A stretch of 64,000 bases of DNA from Lineus longissimus (Eukaryota > Nemertea > Pilidiophora > Heteronemertea > Lineidae). The position numbers were made by a program, and so were the translations under genes. Positions 12,501 to 24,500 of the stretch are shown in pieces (position 1 is the first letter of the stretch; the number at the start of each line of letters is the position of its first letter). The notes under the pieces were generated by a model. The model was not told the DNA's origin and searched no databases. It saw only the letters and a program-made list of their open reading frames with translations. The stretch spans positions 1,180,001 to 1,244,000 of the forward strand of contig NC_088325.1 of assembly GCF_910592395.1 (NCBI RefSeq), read 5' to 3'.

Positions 12501-15500
12501 CATAGACCAATCCTCGTGGTTCCATCAATGGATTGATGATTGAGAATCGCCATCATGGACCAATCCACGTGGTTCCATCCATGGATTGATGATTGAGAAT
12601 CGCCATCATAGACCAATCCACGTGGTTCCATCCATGGATTGATGATTGAGAATCTCCATCATAGACCAATCCACGTGGTTCCATCCATGGATTGATGATT
12701 GAGAATCTCCATCATAGACCAATCCTCGTGGTTCCATCCATGGATTGATGATTGAGAATCGCCATCATAGACCAATCCACGTGGTTCCATCCATGGATTG
12801 ATGATTGAGAATCTCCATCATAGACCAATCCTCGTGGTTCCATCAATGGATTGATGATTGAGAATCGCCATCATGGACCAATCCACGTGGTTCCATCCAT
12901 GGATTGATGATTGAGAATCGCCATCATAGACCAATCCACGTGGTTCCATCCATGGATTGATGATTGAGAATCTCCATCATAGACCAATCCTCGTGGTTCC
13001 ATTCATGGATTGATGATTGAGAATCTCCATCATAGACCAATCCACGTGGTTCCATTCATGACTCGATGATGGAGAATCGCCATCATAGATCCAGGAATGG
13101 GACCACATTTTCGTATCTTCCATGGCCCATCAATGATCCATGGATGTAGTTTTTCGCCTGCGTATTACAATGCAAGGCGTAATCTACTAATAAAATCTGA
13201 ATCACACGTCATCCTTTTCACATCGTTCTCCAGGACTGCTACCATGGCCAGCTCTGGAAGATTCTGCCGCTGGCGGCTGAACAACAAGCGAACCGTCGCA
13301 TCCCCTAGCGACTTGGATGTGTCAGCAGTAATGGTTAATGCATCAGAGTGGTATTGTAAAGGTAAGGAATCGTGCGCAATCAACAATATTCGAGAAAACT
13401 GCCAATACGTTTTTCAGGCCCAGCTCAATGTATACACAGTCTTTTGTCTAAAGCCCGCTCAGACCTACGCCTCAATTGCCATTGTTCTCCAGCCTGAAGT
13501 GGAGGTTCTGCCTCTCGGTGTCTTCGAGACATCTTTAGTTTCTTGCTCCCTCTTTGGCCGGAACCCTTTTACAATATTTTGACCCCTTACTGACAAAAGA
13601 GGCATGTACTCCTGCTTATATTTTCAGCCTCTAAAAAGCCAACAGAATGCCCAGCAGGCCAGAAGCTAGAGGCAACCACGACACCAAAAAAGATCATCAT
13701 CGGCCGCGACGACCTTGTGAAAACTGGTGTCAAGACCCTTGAAGCATGTAAAACTCTTTGCGTTGATGCTACATTTGACTGTTGGTCCATCGAATACGAT
13801 GCCAAACACTTCATCTGCCATGGCTCAATGGACCGGATGGACTTTGTCCCTCTAACGGCAGTCGCCGAAAATACTGATTTTGATTACCACGAATTCCAGT
13901 GCGCCGGTGAGTTGGAGTGAAATAATTTCACTCAAAGATAGTGTGTATACGGTTGGAGAGCGGTTCTGGTATAAAGAATAAAAAAGTGTTCAGTCAAAAC
14001 ATCACCGTCGCCTTTAAATTCAACAAAATTACTTCTAGATTTCTATTCTCAATTAAAATGATATAAAGTAGTTGTTATTCTTATGTTCAAAAGACATTTG
14101 CCTTTGCTTTCACTGATTATCAGGTTTTTAGTCCAAAAGAATGCCCTAAAACTTTCATTTGACCTTGACCTTCACATGTAGGTCATTTTTCATGCATCTA
14201 CCCCCGAGTCCTTACATGGGTGACATTGGCAAAGACGAGCCTCAGGAAAGCCTACAAACGCCGCATATTCGAATCCAACCTCGACATATGCAAGGCCAAT
14301 TGTCGGAAGGAGACGAGGTTTACCTGTTGGAGCATTCAAATGGGAACGGATGACACAGCAGAGAATCACTTCTGTGACCTCTCGCAATACTCGTCCACAA
14401 CCTGGAGAACTACAGCAAGCGATACTGACACCCTGTATGATTTAACATGCAACGGTAAGTTGACATGGGACGAGGTTGTAGCGGTAGTCAGCGCCATCTA
14501 TCAGAAGATGTTATACCGAGCCACAGCCGAGGTTTTCCACCAAACAAATCCAGGGCGGAGGCAATCTCCAAGCCTCGCCTGTGGTAAATGTTGCCTTGTG
14601 ATAGACTTACACCGTTTACTGAGCGTACATATGGCCTCTTCCGGTTTAAGATGCAAATGAAGCGCCGTTCTCTAATTGGGCGATTGGGGTGTAGGTAAGA
14701 TCAAGACCGTACCGAGTCGGACACCAATGTTTTTGGCGAAATGACGGCTCCACCCAAGCAAACCAATACTCATCAGAGAGCGATCAATTTCTATTCTAAA
14801 ACACATCTTAATCGATGATTATAAATATATATCATTGGCAAAAGACCCCGAATTTGTTTTTAAGAGACATTTCATTCCAACCCGAAATCTCTGTGGTCAA
14901 AACGAGGCTAATACACTGTATGATAATCCATTGTAACAGTGAAATAGTTTTACCAAGGTGTTTTAGAATATTTTATTCGCTACCCTGCCTGACTGCTTTC
15001 CATTGGTGTATTCTAGGAATCATTGCCTGTCCGGCCAGTTCCATTCTCACTTGGATCACACGCCAGTACCGGGTCCTAAGATATCGAAACGTCACGAGTG
15101 CCAACAAGAACTCGTTAAAAGAATGCCAAGACGCATGCCTTACCACGACAACAATGAATTGCAGGAGCGTAAACTTTGACGAGTACACTGTTCCGCATAG
15201 GTGTTGGCTATCTGAAGCTAGTGTCGTCGCTGGTAACGTAACAGCGGATGATCTTATTGTGGCGAGGGCGGTTTACTCAGAGTGGGCATGCATGGGTAAG
15301 TTTTGTTAGTACTCAATGGTTAACATCAACAGAATTCTGACACTTATGTTAATTATAGACTGAGTTACTGATTAGAGGGCAGTTCTGTTATGCATTTATC
15401 ATGTGGATAAGACTTTTATTGTATAAACAAACACTTCCACCAACATGAATCGAGACGATGGGGGCAACCGACTAAGTCATGTGTGGGACCAATCTCCTAG

Positions 15501-18500
15501 CATCGCCATTGGTAACGGTTGTTTAGTGATACTAGCACCGTTTACTAGCGTACATTTGGCCTCTTCCGGTTGGTCTCTTCCGGTTTAAGAGGCAGCAAAT
15601 GGCAGCTAGTCCCCTCATTGGGAGGTTGGTGTTGGACCAGAGTCTGGCCGATACGACATCTAGCGGTCAGATGTCAAACTTCTGAAGAAGAATAGCGGAA
15701 CCATTTAAACGTTAAGACATTGATGGTGTAAAAACTAACTTCATATCGTTTTTTATGTTTATTTTGAACAAGATCTTGTGAACGATATCAAAATTGTCTG
15801 CATGCAAAGACGAGCAGGTTAAACAGAGCCACAACAACCTAAATATTTGAATAATCTCGAGGGAGAAGCAATGTGCGGATATACACTATCGCCCTACAGG
15901 CGTCAACCCCATTTGTTCTATTTTCCCCAATTCTAACCAAATTCTTAATGTTTTTCAGGGAAATTTGACCGCTGTTCCCTTGGCTATGCTTTAGAGTGGG
16001 TCCCCGCAACTACGACTGGTTCAGCAGCTCAGAACGTCAAAGTCTTACCCGACGTTCACGACGAGGGCTCGTGCGAGGCTCTCTGCCTTCTCGAGGAAAA
16101 GCTCGCCTGTCTGGCAATAACCTTCCACGCGTCAGACGGAGCTTGCGTCATGGCAAGTGGTGTTCAAAGGGATAGCAGGATGTGGCAGTGCAAACGTGAG
16201 TGCAATATTCAGTTTTTGTGGTTGAGTCTGATCAAGTCCAGTCCTAAGGTGCAATTGGTAAAGATTTCCTCTAGAGTATCTCTTACGTTACAGATTTATC
16301 TGCACGGAATCATTATAGTACCTTGTTAATAGGTTTCAATGTATTGGATTAAGAATATGACTGATTGAAATGTTCCCAAAGTTCCGGCAGAAACGTTCAA
16401 TGCATTGGGTTTCAAAAGCCTGGTAAAACCACGCGCCTTCCTGCGAGATCTCGTGGTGTTCTCGGGGTCGATCGCTCAGGTCAATGTAGCTAACCTAACT
16501 ACAGAGGCAAAGGTGCCCATGCGTTCATTTTTACGGGACCCACCGTCATTATAAGAGGGCCTATGATGGAACTCCCATCAATGGATCGTCCATGGGCCAT
16601 CAGTGGGTCTACCATGGGCCATCAGTGAGTCTACCATGGGCCATCAGTGGGTCTACCACGGGCCATCAGTGGGTCTACCACGGGCCATCAGTGGGTCTAC
16701 CACGGGCCATCAGTGGGTCTACCACGGGCCATCAGGGTCTACCATAGGCCATCAGTGGGTCTACCATGGGCCATCATTGAATCTATAGCCACTCTTGTCT
16801 GCGCAGGTTCCAAATCCCTGCTTAAGAATAGTGGCGAATGCAAAGAGGACTTTTGTTGGGATTTCTCACGAAGTTGTCTTGACTTTTCTGTCACATTTCG
16901 CCTTTCAGTGAACTGGGAGATTAAAGGTTACGACCAATACCCCGGCGTATGCGAAACCACTTTGGGGGGAAAAGATCGTCAGATCGTCCTTGTCAGCCTC
17001 ACTGGAAATCTGCTGCAGTGTATGCAAGAGTGCGACAAGAACAACAAATGTACGTCATTCAGTTTTACTGGAACTCAACCCGAGGTGTCGGCCGGTGTGT
17101 GCATTCTGCGCAGGGGCGAATGCGTGAAGGGGTCCGTCACGACGGATGCAGATGCGCATATGTTCTTCAGAAGAACGGAAAAAGGTAGGCAGATGGAACT
17201 ATCGATGATGGTAGATTCCAAATAAAAGCATATTTCTCTGCCCAAAAAATGCTTGATTTGGCCCACGGCCTGAGAGTAGCGCATGATAAACCCGATTGTA
17301 CTTTCCTTCGATGCTTATGCTATCGTGATATGATCTTTATATCAATATCTGCTATCATGCCCTGAATTTAGAATTTAACCAAATGTTGATCATTAATTGC
17401 AATATTTTAACAGCGCCGTCGTGGGTCGTTCCTAAATACATTCACCACGCCGGCGATTGTTCCGGACACAACATCGAAGAACTACTTCAACTTGATCTGA
17501 AGGCTTGCACACAAGCATGTGAAGCCGAAAAGGACTGCGTGGCAGTCAGTTTCGTCACCTTCGACAGTGGCGACCCCTATATGGCGAGGACGTGTTCCTT
17601 GAAAAGTAGCGACTGCGACGGCAAGTTTACAGCCGCCAATTCGACGCTTCATACGTACTTAAGATGGATCCCAGACACCGGTAAGTAGGCCCGGTGAATG
17701 CAATATATCATGCGCTTTAATCTCTGAGCTATTGACGGCCTCCAGAACAATATACTAAAATCCGTCAGAACACAATAGGGCCAGACACCTTTTCCAGGAG
17801 GACATTTTCTACTTTTATACCGGTTGTTAAAAACCAATTTGCATTACTTACTAAAGTATTTTATGACTCATCTTTTTCTGATCTTCATCTTCACCCTTAT
17901 TTTTAGCTTGGCGTTGTCTCCTTTAGCGGACCCCATAGGCTAAACGCCAAGTTAAAATTAACGCCAAGTCAGAGAACGATCCGACCCAGGTCCTTCTTTG
18001 TAGTGATGAGAGTCATGTTTAAGCATCCTGAGGAAATCCCCCCCCCCCCCCCAAGTAGGGTATTCCTGAGGGACTAAATATCAGATGGTTCGGGGTATCC
18101 CCTCACTTTACTGTTAAATCTTGCATGAAATAAGCTATCGTTAAAGAAACCCACCAGCCATAGATTTTTCATTTCAGCTGACGATTGGAAGCAAACTGGA
18201 TATGACAACTACCGTGGCGACTGCGCAGTCGGTTCAGGAAGTGACTTACAGGAAGTCATATCTACTCTACAGGCAGGAAATTTTAACAATTGCAGACAGG
18301 CGTGCAATGCGGAACCCAAATGTACCTCCTTCCAACTCACTGCTGTGGCGCCGGAGAAGCCGTTCAAGACGTGCAGCCTACGGAAAGGAGACTGTCCACA
18401 GTTGATCACAACTGATAAGTTAACAAACATGTTCTTCAAGCGAGCTGACGGAAATGGTAAGGCCACGTAAAAAAATGTTGATCTTTTCTTTTTCCAGAAT

Positions 18501-21500
18501 TGTTGAGGTGCGCGAGAGGTGTTTATTTTTGTTGATCGTTTCTTTTTCCAGAATTGTTGAGGTGCGCGAGAGGTGTTTATTTTTGTTGATCGTTTCTTTT
18601 TCCAGAATTGTTGAGGTGCGCGAGAGGTGTTTATTTTTGTTGATCGTTTCTTTTTCCAGAAATGTTGAGGACTGAGGTGCGCGAGTGGTGTTTATTTCTA
18701 TCTTTTATTTTCAATGCGAGCTCGGCAGCTGGCCTTGGTGACTTCTTGTTGGAAGCCGTCAGTGACAAAAGACAACGACGAAGGTGCTCGCTCGTACATT
18801 CTTATTACAAATGCATATGATCATCATTTCAGACCAGAGGTGGATAGCACCGCGGTACAAACTTCACCCTGGTCAATGCACTGACAATGACTTCACAAAA
18901 CTTGAACCCTCAAATCTGAAGTCCTGCACAGACGCCTGCGAGAAGGAGAAGGATTGTTTAATGATACAGTTCACCACAGAAACCGGAGATCCGAATACGG
19001 CAGTATGCCATTTGATGAGATCCGACTGCGGGAAGACGTTTACGAATGTTGATGACCTTAAGTATAAAGCGTATTTGCGAATGATACCACCATCAGGTAA
19101 GTGCTACCATAAATGTATAATGCCTATAAAGGGATCACTCGCTTAAGCACGACGTAAAAGTGGTGGGTTGGGTCAATTCTTTGTCCAGGGACCCTGCCAT
19201 GTTCGAGGTATGCCCGATATTCAGTCGGATTGGCGGTTGTCCTGAACACTGATGAAATCTCCCAAAAGTAGGGTATTCCTGAGGGGCTAAATATCGAATG
19301 GTTCGGGGTATCCCCTCACTTTACTGTTAAGTCTTGTATGAAAACACTAAGCTATCGTTAAAGAAACCCACCAGACATAGATTTTTCATTTCAGCTGACG
19401 ATTGGAAGCAAACCGGATATGACAACTACCGTGGCGACTGCGCAGTCGGTTCAGGAAGTGACTTGCAGGAAATCATATCTACTCTCCAGGCAGGAAATAT
19501 TAATAATTGCAGACAGGCGTGTAATGCGGAACCCAAATGTACTTCCTTCCAACTCACTGCTGTGGCGCCGGAGAAGCCGTTCAAGACGTGTAGCCTACGG
19601 AAAGGAGACTGTCCACAGTTGATCACAACTGATAAGTTAACAAACATGTTCTTCAAGCGAGCTGACGGAAATGGTAAGGCCACGTAAAAAAATGTTGATT
19701 GTTTCTTTTTCCAGCATTGTTGATGTGCGCGAGAGGTGTTTATTTTTGTTGATCGTTTCTTTTTCCAGAAATGTTGAGGTGCGCGAGAGGTGTTTATTTT
19801 TGTTGATCGTTTCTTTTTCCAGAAATGTTGAGGACTGAGGTGCGCGAGTGGTGTTTATTTCTATCTTTTATTTTCAATGCGAGCTCGGCAGCTGGCCTTG
19901 GTGACTTCTTGATGGAAGCCGTCAGTGACAGAAGACAACGGCGAAGGTGCTCGCTCTTTTGATTGCCTAAACCATCATACATTTTTATTACAAATGCATG
20001 TAATCATCATTTCAGACCAGAGGTGGATAGCACCGCGGTACAAACTTCACCCTGGTCAATGCACTGACAATGACTTCACAAAACTTGAACCCTCAAATCT
20101 GAAGTCCTGCACAGACGCCTGCGAGAAGGAGAAGGATTGTTTAATGATACAGTTCACCACGGAAACTGGGGATCCGAATACGGCAGTATGCCATTTGATG
20201 AGATCCGACTGCGGGAAGACGTTTACGAATGTTGATGACCTTAAGTATAAAGCGTATTTGCGAATGATACCACCATCAGGTAAGTGCTACTATAAATGTA
20301 TAATGCCTATAAAGGGATCACTTGCTTAAGCACGACGTAAAAATGGTGGGTTGGGTTTCATTTTTGACCACTATGTGACATGATTGCTTATTTCATCGCG
20401 CAAAGGCGAAGCCCTGGCTTTATAACGCCAAATATGGTCAACGGCAACGTTAGTGAAAAAAACATTTTTCAACAACGGGGGCCTAGCTGCAACAAGAAGT
20501 TTAACAGTGTCGTCGAGGTTGACAGATATATGCTTGTATACATCAGTTCTTCGTCGATAGAGGCGATCTCAATGCAACAATTCGTCCCTTACAATTAAAG
20601 AGATTTGCCTAGACGACAATAAGTTTACCAATTTCGATGTCATTAAGTTCAATGCGTGCTGGCGATTGTTATATTTCTTATCTGTATTTGATACCATATG
20701 ACGCCATAAAGGATTCACTTCAACACAAATTACAATCATTGCCACCAGAGGGCTGTTTTCACATTGACATGTGCTTTCGGTGATATTTGCATACAAATTA
20801 GGTTAGTGCATCCAAAAAAGTTGGTACTCATCGCAAAAATATTGAAATGTTGGTTCAAATTTATTTCAATATTTACAGCATCATCAAACAAATTGTGGAG
20901 GGGTTGCGCTAAGGCCGTGTATCCCAGGATGGATGAAGAGACATACGTGATGAATTGTCTCATCTATGTAGACGGTCTTTATGTTAGAAATGACCTACGT
21001 TTTTATTTTAGATGACTGGAATCAAATAGGATATGATCATTACGTAGGAGACTGCGCAGTTGGTACCGGAAGTGACGTACAGAAAATTGAATCAAATGTT
21101 TTAACAGGGAACTCAACAGGTTGTAAACATTCCTGCGACAGTAGCGCCACCTGTACGTCGTTCCAGTTAACTACAATTGCTCCGGAGAAACCCTTTCAGA
21201 GTTGTTCCCGGCGAAGTGGTACCTGCAAGAACATAGACACATCCAACCCGCGGAGTAATATGTACTTCAAAAGAAAACCAGGACCCAGTGAGTAGCATTT
21301 GTGTATAAACCAGGTCTTTGTGAGTAGCCTTTAGGTATAAACCAGGACTTAGTGCGTAGCCATTAGGTATAAACCAGGACTTTGTGAGTAGCAATTGTGA
21401 AAAAAACAGGACTTAGTGAGTAGCAATAGTAAATAAACCAGGACTTAGATAGTACAGAGTCTTTCAAAACAAAAAATTGAAAGACTCTGGTTAGTAGCAG

Positions 21501-24500
21501 TTGAGTATAAACCAGAACGAATGAAAAAACCTCAGAAAAAAAGAAATATTACAGAAATATCGAATCTGTTATTTTCAATCCTCGTTTCAGGTGAAATCTG
21601 GGAAACCCCTAGGTACAAGTTCTACGCTGGCGAATGCCCTGGCAACGAAATAAACAACGTGGCCTCAATAAGTCTCCGGATCTGCGCTAAAAACTGTGAA
21701 CAAGAGCCGACATGTGTTGGCTTCCTATTCCTCACGGAGACAGATCCTAAATCGGGCCATTGCTACTTAAAGAAGAAACTCTGCGAGACGCCAATTAATC
21801 CGAAAAATACCGAGTATCATACCTATAAACGACTGGAGGGTAAGTACATCGTGTTTGTACATATTGACTACTATATATGGGTTGATTTTTTCAGAAGTAT
21901 GCCGCTGTCCTTTTGGACTGCTGTGCGAAATGTCTTTGGCGGATTTCTTCAAAGTTTGGTTTTTCTTGAACATGTATTTTGTGTCAGAAATGACCTACGT
22001 TTTTATTTTAGATGACTGGAATCAAATAGGATATGATCATTACGTAGGAGACTGCGCAGTTGGTACCGGAAGTGACCTACAGAAAATTGAATCGACTGTT
22101 TCAACAGGGAACTCAACAGGTTGTAAACATGCTTGCGACAGTAGCGCCACCTGCACGTCATTCCAGATAACTACAATTGCTCCGGAGAAACCCTTTCAGG
22201 TTTGTTCCCTGCGAAGTGGTACCTGCAAGAACATAGACACGGCCAACCCGCGGAGTAATATGTACTTCAAAAGAAAACCAGGACTCAGTGAGTAGCAATT
22301 GGGTATAAACCAGGACTTTGTGAGCAGCCTTTAGGTATAAACCAGGACTTTGTGAGTAGCTATTGTGAAAAAAAACAGGACTTAGTGAGTAGTAAATTGT
22401 GTGTTAACCAGGACTTAGTGAGTAGCTATTAGGTATAAACCAGGACTTAGTGAGTAGCAATAGTAAATAAACCAGGACTTAGATAGTACAGAGTCTTTCA
22501 AAACAAAAAAATTGAAAGACTCTGGTTAGTAGCAGTTGAGTTGAGTCGCAACACGTCTCGTTATTTTTACAATTCGCGAAAATTGGTACCACCCTGTCGT
22601 ATCAGCAACTGCATGGATTATCGCATAATCTGCAATCTTTCAATTGGCCCAATGGAAGTAGGAACTACATGAAATATATCATAATCTGTAATCTTTCAAT
22701 TGGCCCAATGGAAGTAGGAACTACATGAAATATATCATAATCTGTAATCTTTCAATTGGCCCAATGGAAGTAGGAACTACATGAAATATATCATAATCTG
22801 TAATCTTTCAATTGGCCCAATGGAAGTAGGAACTACATGAAATATATCATAATCTGTAATCTTTCAATTGGCCCAATGGAAGTAGGAACTACACGAAATA
22901 TATCATAATCTATAATCTTTCAATTGGCCCAGTGGAAGTAGGAACTACATGAAATATATCATAATCTGTAATCTTTCAATTGGCCCAATGGAAGTAGGAA
23001 CTACATGAAATATATCATAATCTGTAATCTTTCAATTGGCCCAGTTGAAGTAGGAACTACATGAAATATATCATAATCTGTAATCTTTCATTTGGCCCAG
23101 TTGAAGTAGGAACTACATGAAATATATCATAATCTGTAATCTTTCAATTGGCCCAGTTGAAGTAGGAACTACATGAAATATATCATAATCTGTAATCTTT
23201 CATTTGGCCCAGTTGAAGTAGGAACTACACGAAATATATCATAATCTGTAATCTTTCAATTGGCCCAATGGAAGTAGGAACTACATGAAATATATCATAA
23301 TCTGTAATCTTTCAATTGGCCCAATGGAAGTAGGAACTACATGAAATATATCATAATCTGTAATCTTTCAATTGGCCCAATGGAAGTAGGAACTACACGA
23401 AATATATCATAATCTATAATCTTTCAATTGGCCCAATGGAAGTAGGAACTACATGAAATATATCATAATCTGTAATCTTTCAATTGGCCCAATGGAAGTA
23501 GGAACTACACGAAATATATCATAATCTGTAATCTTTCATTTGGCCCAGTTGAAGTAGGAACTACATGAAATATATCATAATCTGTAATCTTTCATTTGGC
23601 CCAGTTGAAGTAGGAACTACATGAAATATATCATAATCTGTAATCTTTCATTTGGCTCAATGGAAGTAGGAACTACACGAAATATATCATAATCTGTAAT
23701 CTTTCAATTGGCCCAATGGAAGTAGGAACTACATGAAATATATCATAATCTGTAATCTTTCAATTGGCCCAGTTGAAGTAGGAACTACATGAAATATATC
23801 ATAATCTGTAATCTTTCATTTGGCCCTGTTGAAGTAGGAACTACACGAAATATATCATAATCTGTAATCTTTCATTTGGCCCAGTTGAAGTAGGAACTAC
23901 ATGAAATATATCATAATCTGTAATCTTTCAATTGGCCCAATGGAAGTAGGAACTACATGAAATATATCATAATCTGTAATCTTTCATTTGGCCCAGTTGA
24001 AGTAGGAACTACACGAAATATATCATAATCTGTAATCTTTCAATTGGCTCAATGGAAGTAGGAACTACACGAAATATATCATAATCTGTAATCTTTCAAT
24101 TGGCTCAATGGAAGTAGGAACTACATGAAATATATCATAATCTGTAATCTTTCAATTGGCCCAATGGAAGTAGGAACTACATGAAATATATCATAATCTG
24201 TAATCTTTCAATTGGCCCAATGGAAGTAGGAACTACATGAAATATATCATAATCTGTAATCTTTCAATTGGCCCAATGGAAGTAGGAACTACACGAAATA
24301 TATCATAATCTGTAATCTTTCAATTGGCCCCATGGAAGTAGGAACTACATGAAATATATCATAATCTATAATCTTTCAATTGGCCCAATGGAAGTAGGAA
24401 CTACACGAAATATATCATAATCTGTAATCTTTCAATTGGCCCAATGGAAGTAGGAACTACACGAAATATATCATAATCTATAATCTTTCAATTGGCCCAA

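Larger units (their letters stand above)
18050..20340 (+). repeat. Tandem segmental duplication of a class II-III exon cassette
   Basis: About 1.2 kb starting near AAGTAGGGTATTCCTGAGG (18053) is repeated from about 19264. Each copy holds a class II exon, a 54-base minisatellite intron and a class III exon with its donor. Class III copies differ by two visible silent changes; class II copies have a few substitutions, including two replacements. The duplication is recent. Confidence 0.9.

Noticed and set aside
16379-16553. Open stretch after exon 8 that could be an alternative last exon
   Set aside because: The only acceptor is a poor CCCAAAG without pyrimidine tract, and the peptide has no cysteines or PAN features.
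16603-16788. Open frame with a 7-residue repeat (VGLP.AI-type)
   Set aside because: Product of the 22-base minisatellite.
18454-18675. Open frame with an 18-residue repeat
   Set aside because: It is the 54-base minisatellite read through in one frame, starting in the exon 11 donor region.
18209-19683. Pair of 85-codon minus-strand frames
   Set aside because: Antisense shadows of the duplicated class II exons.
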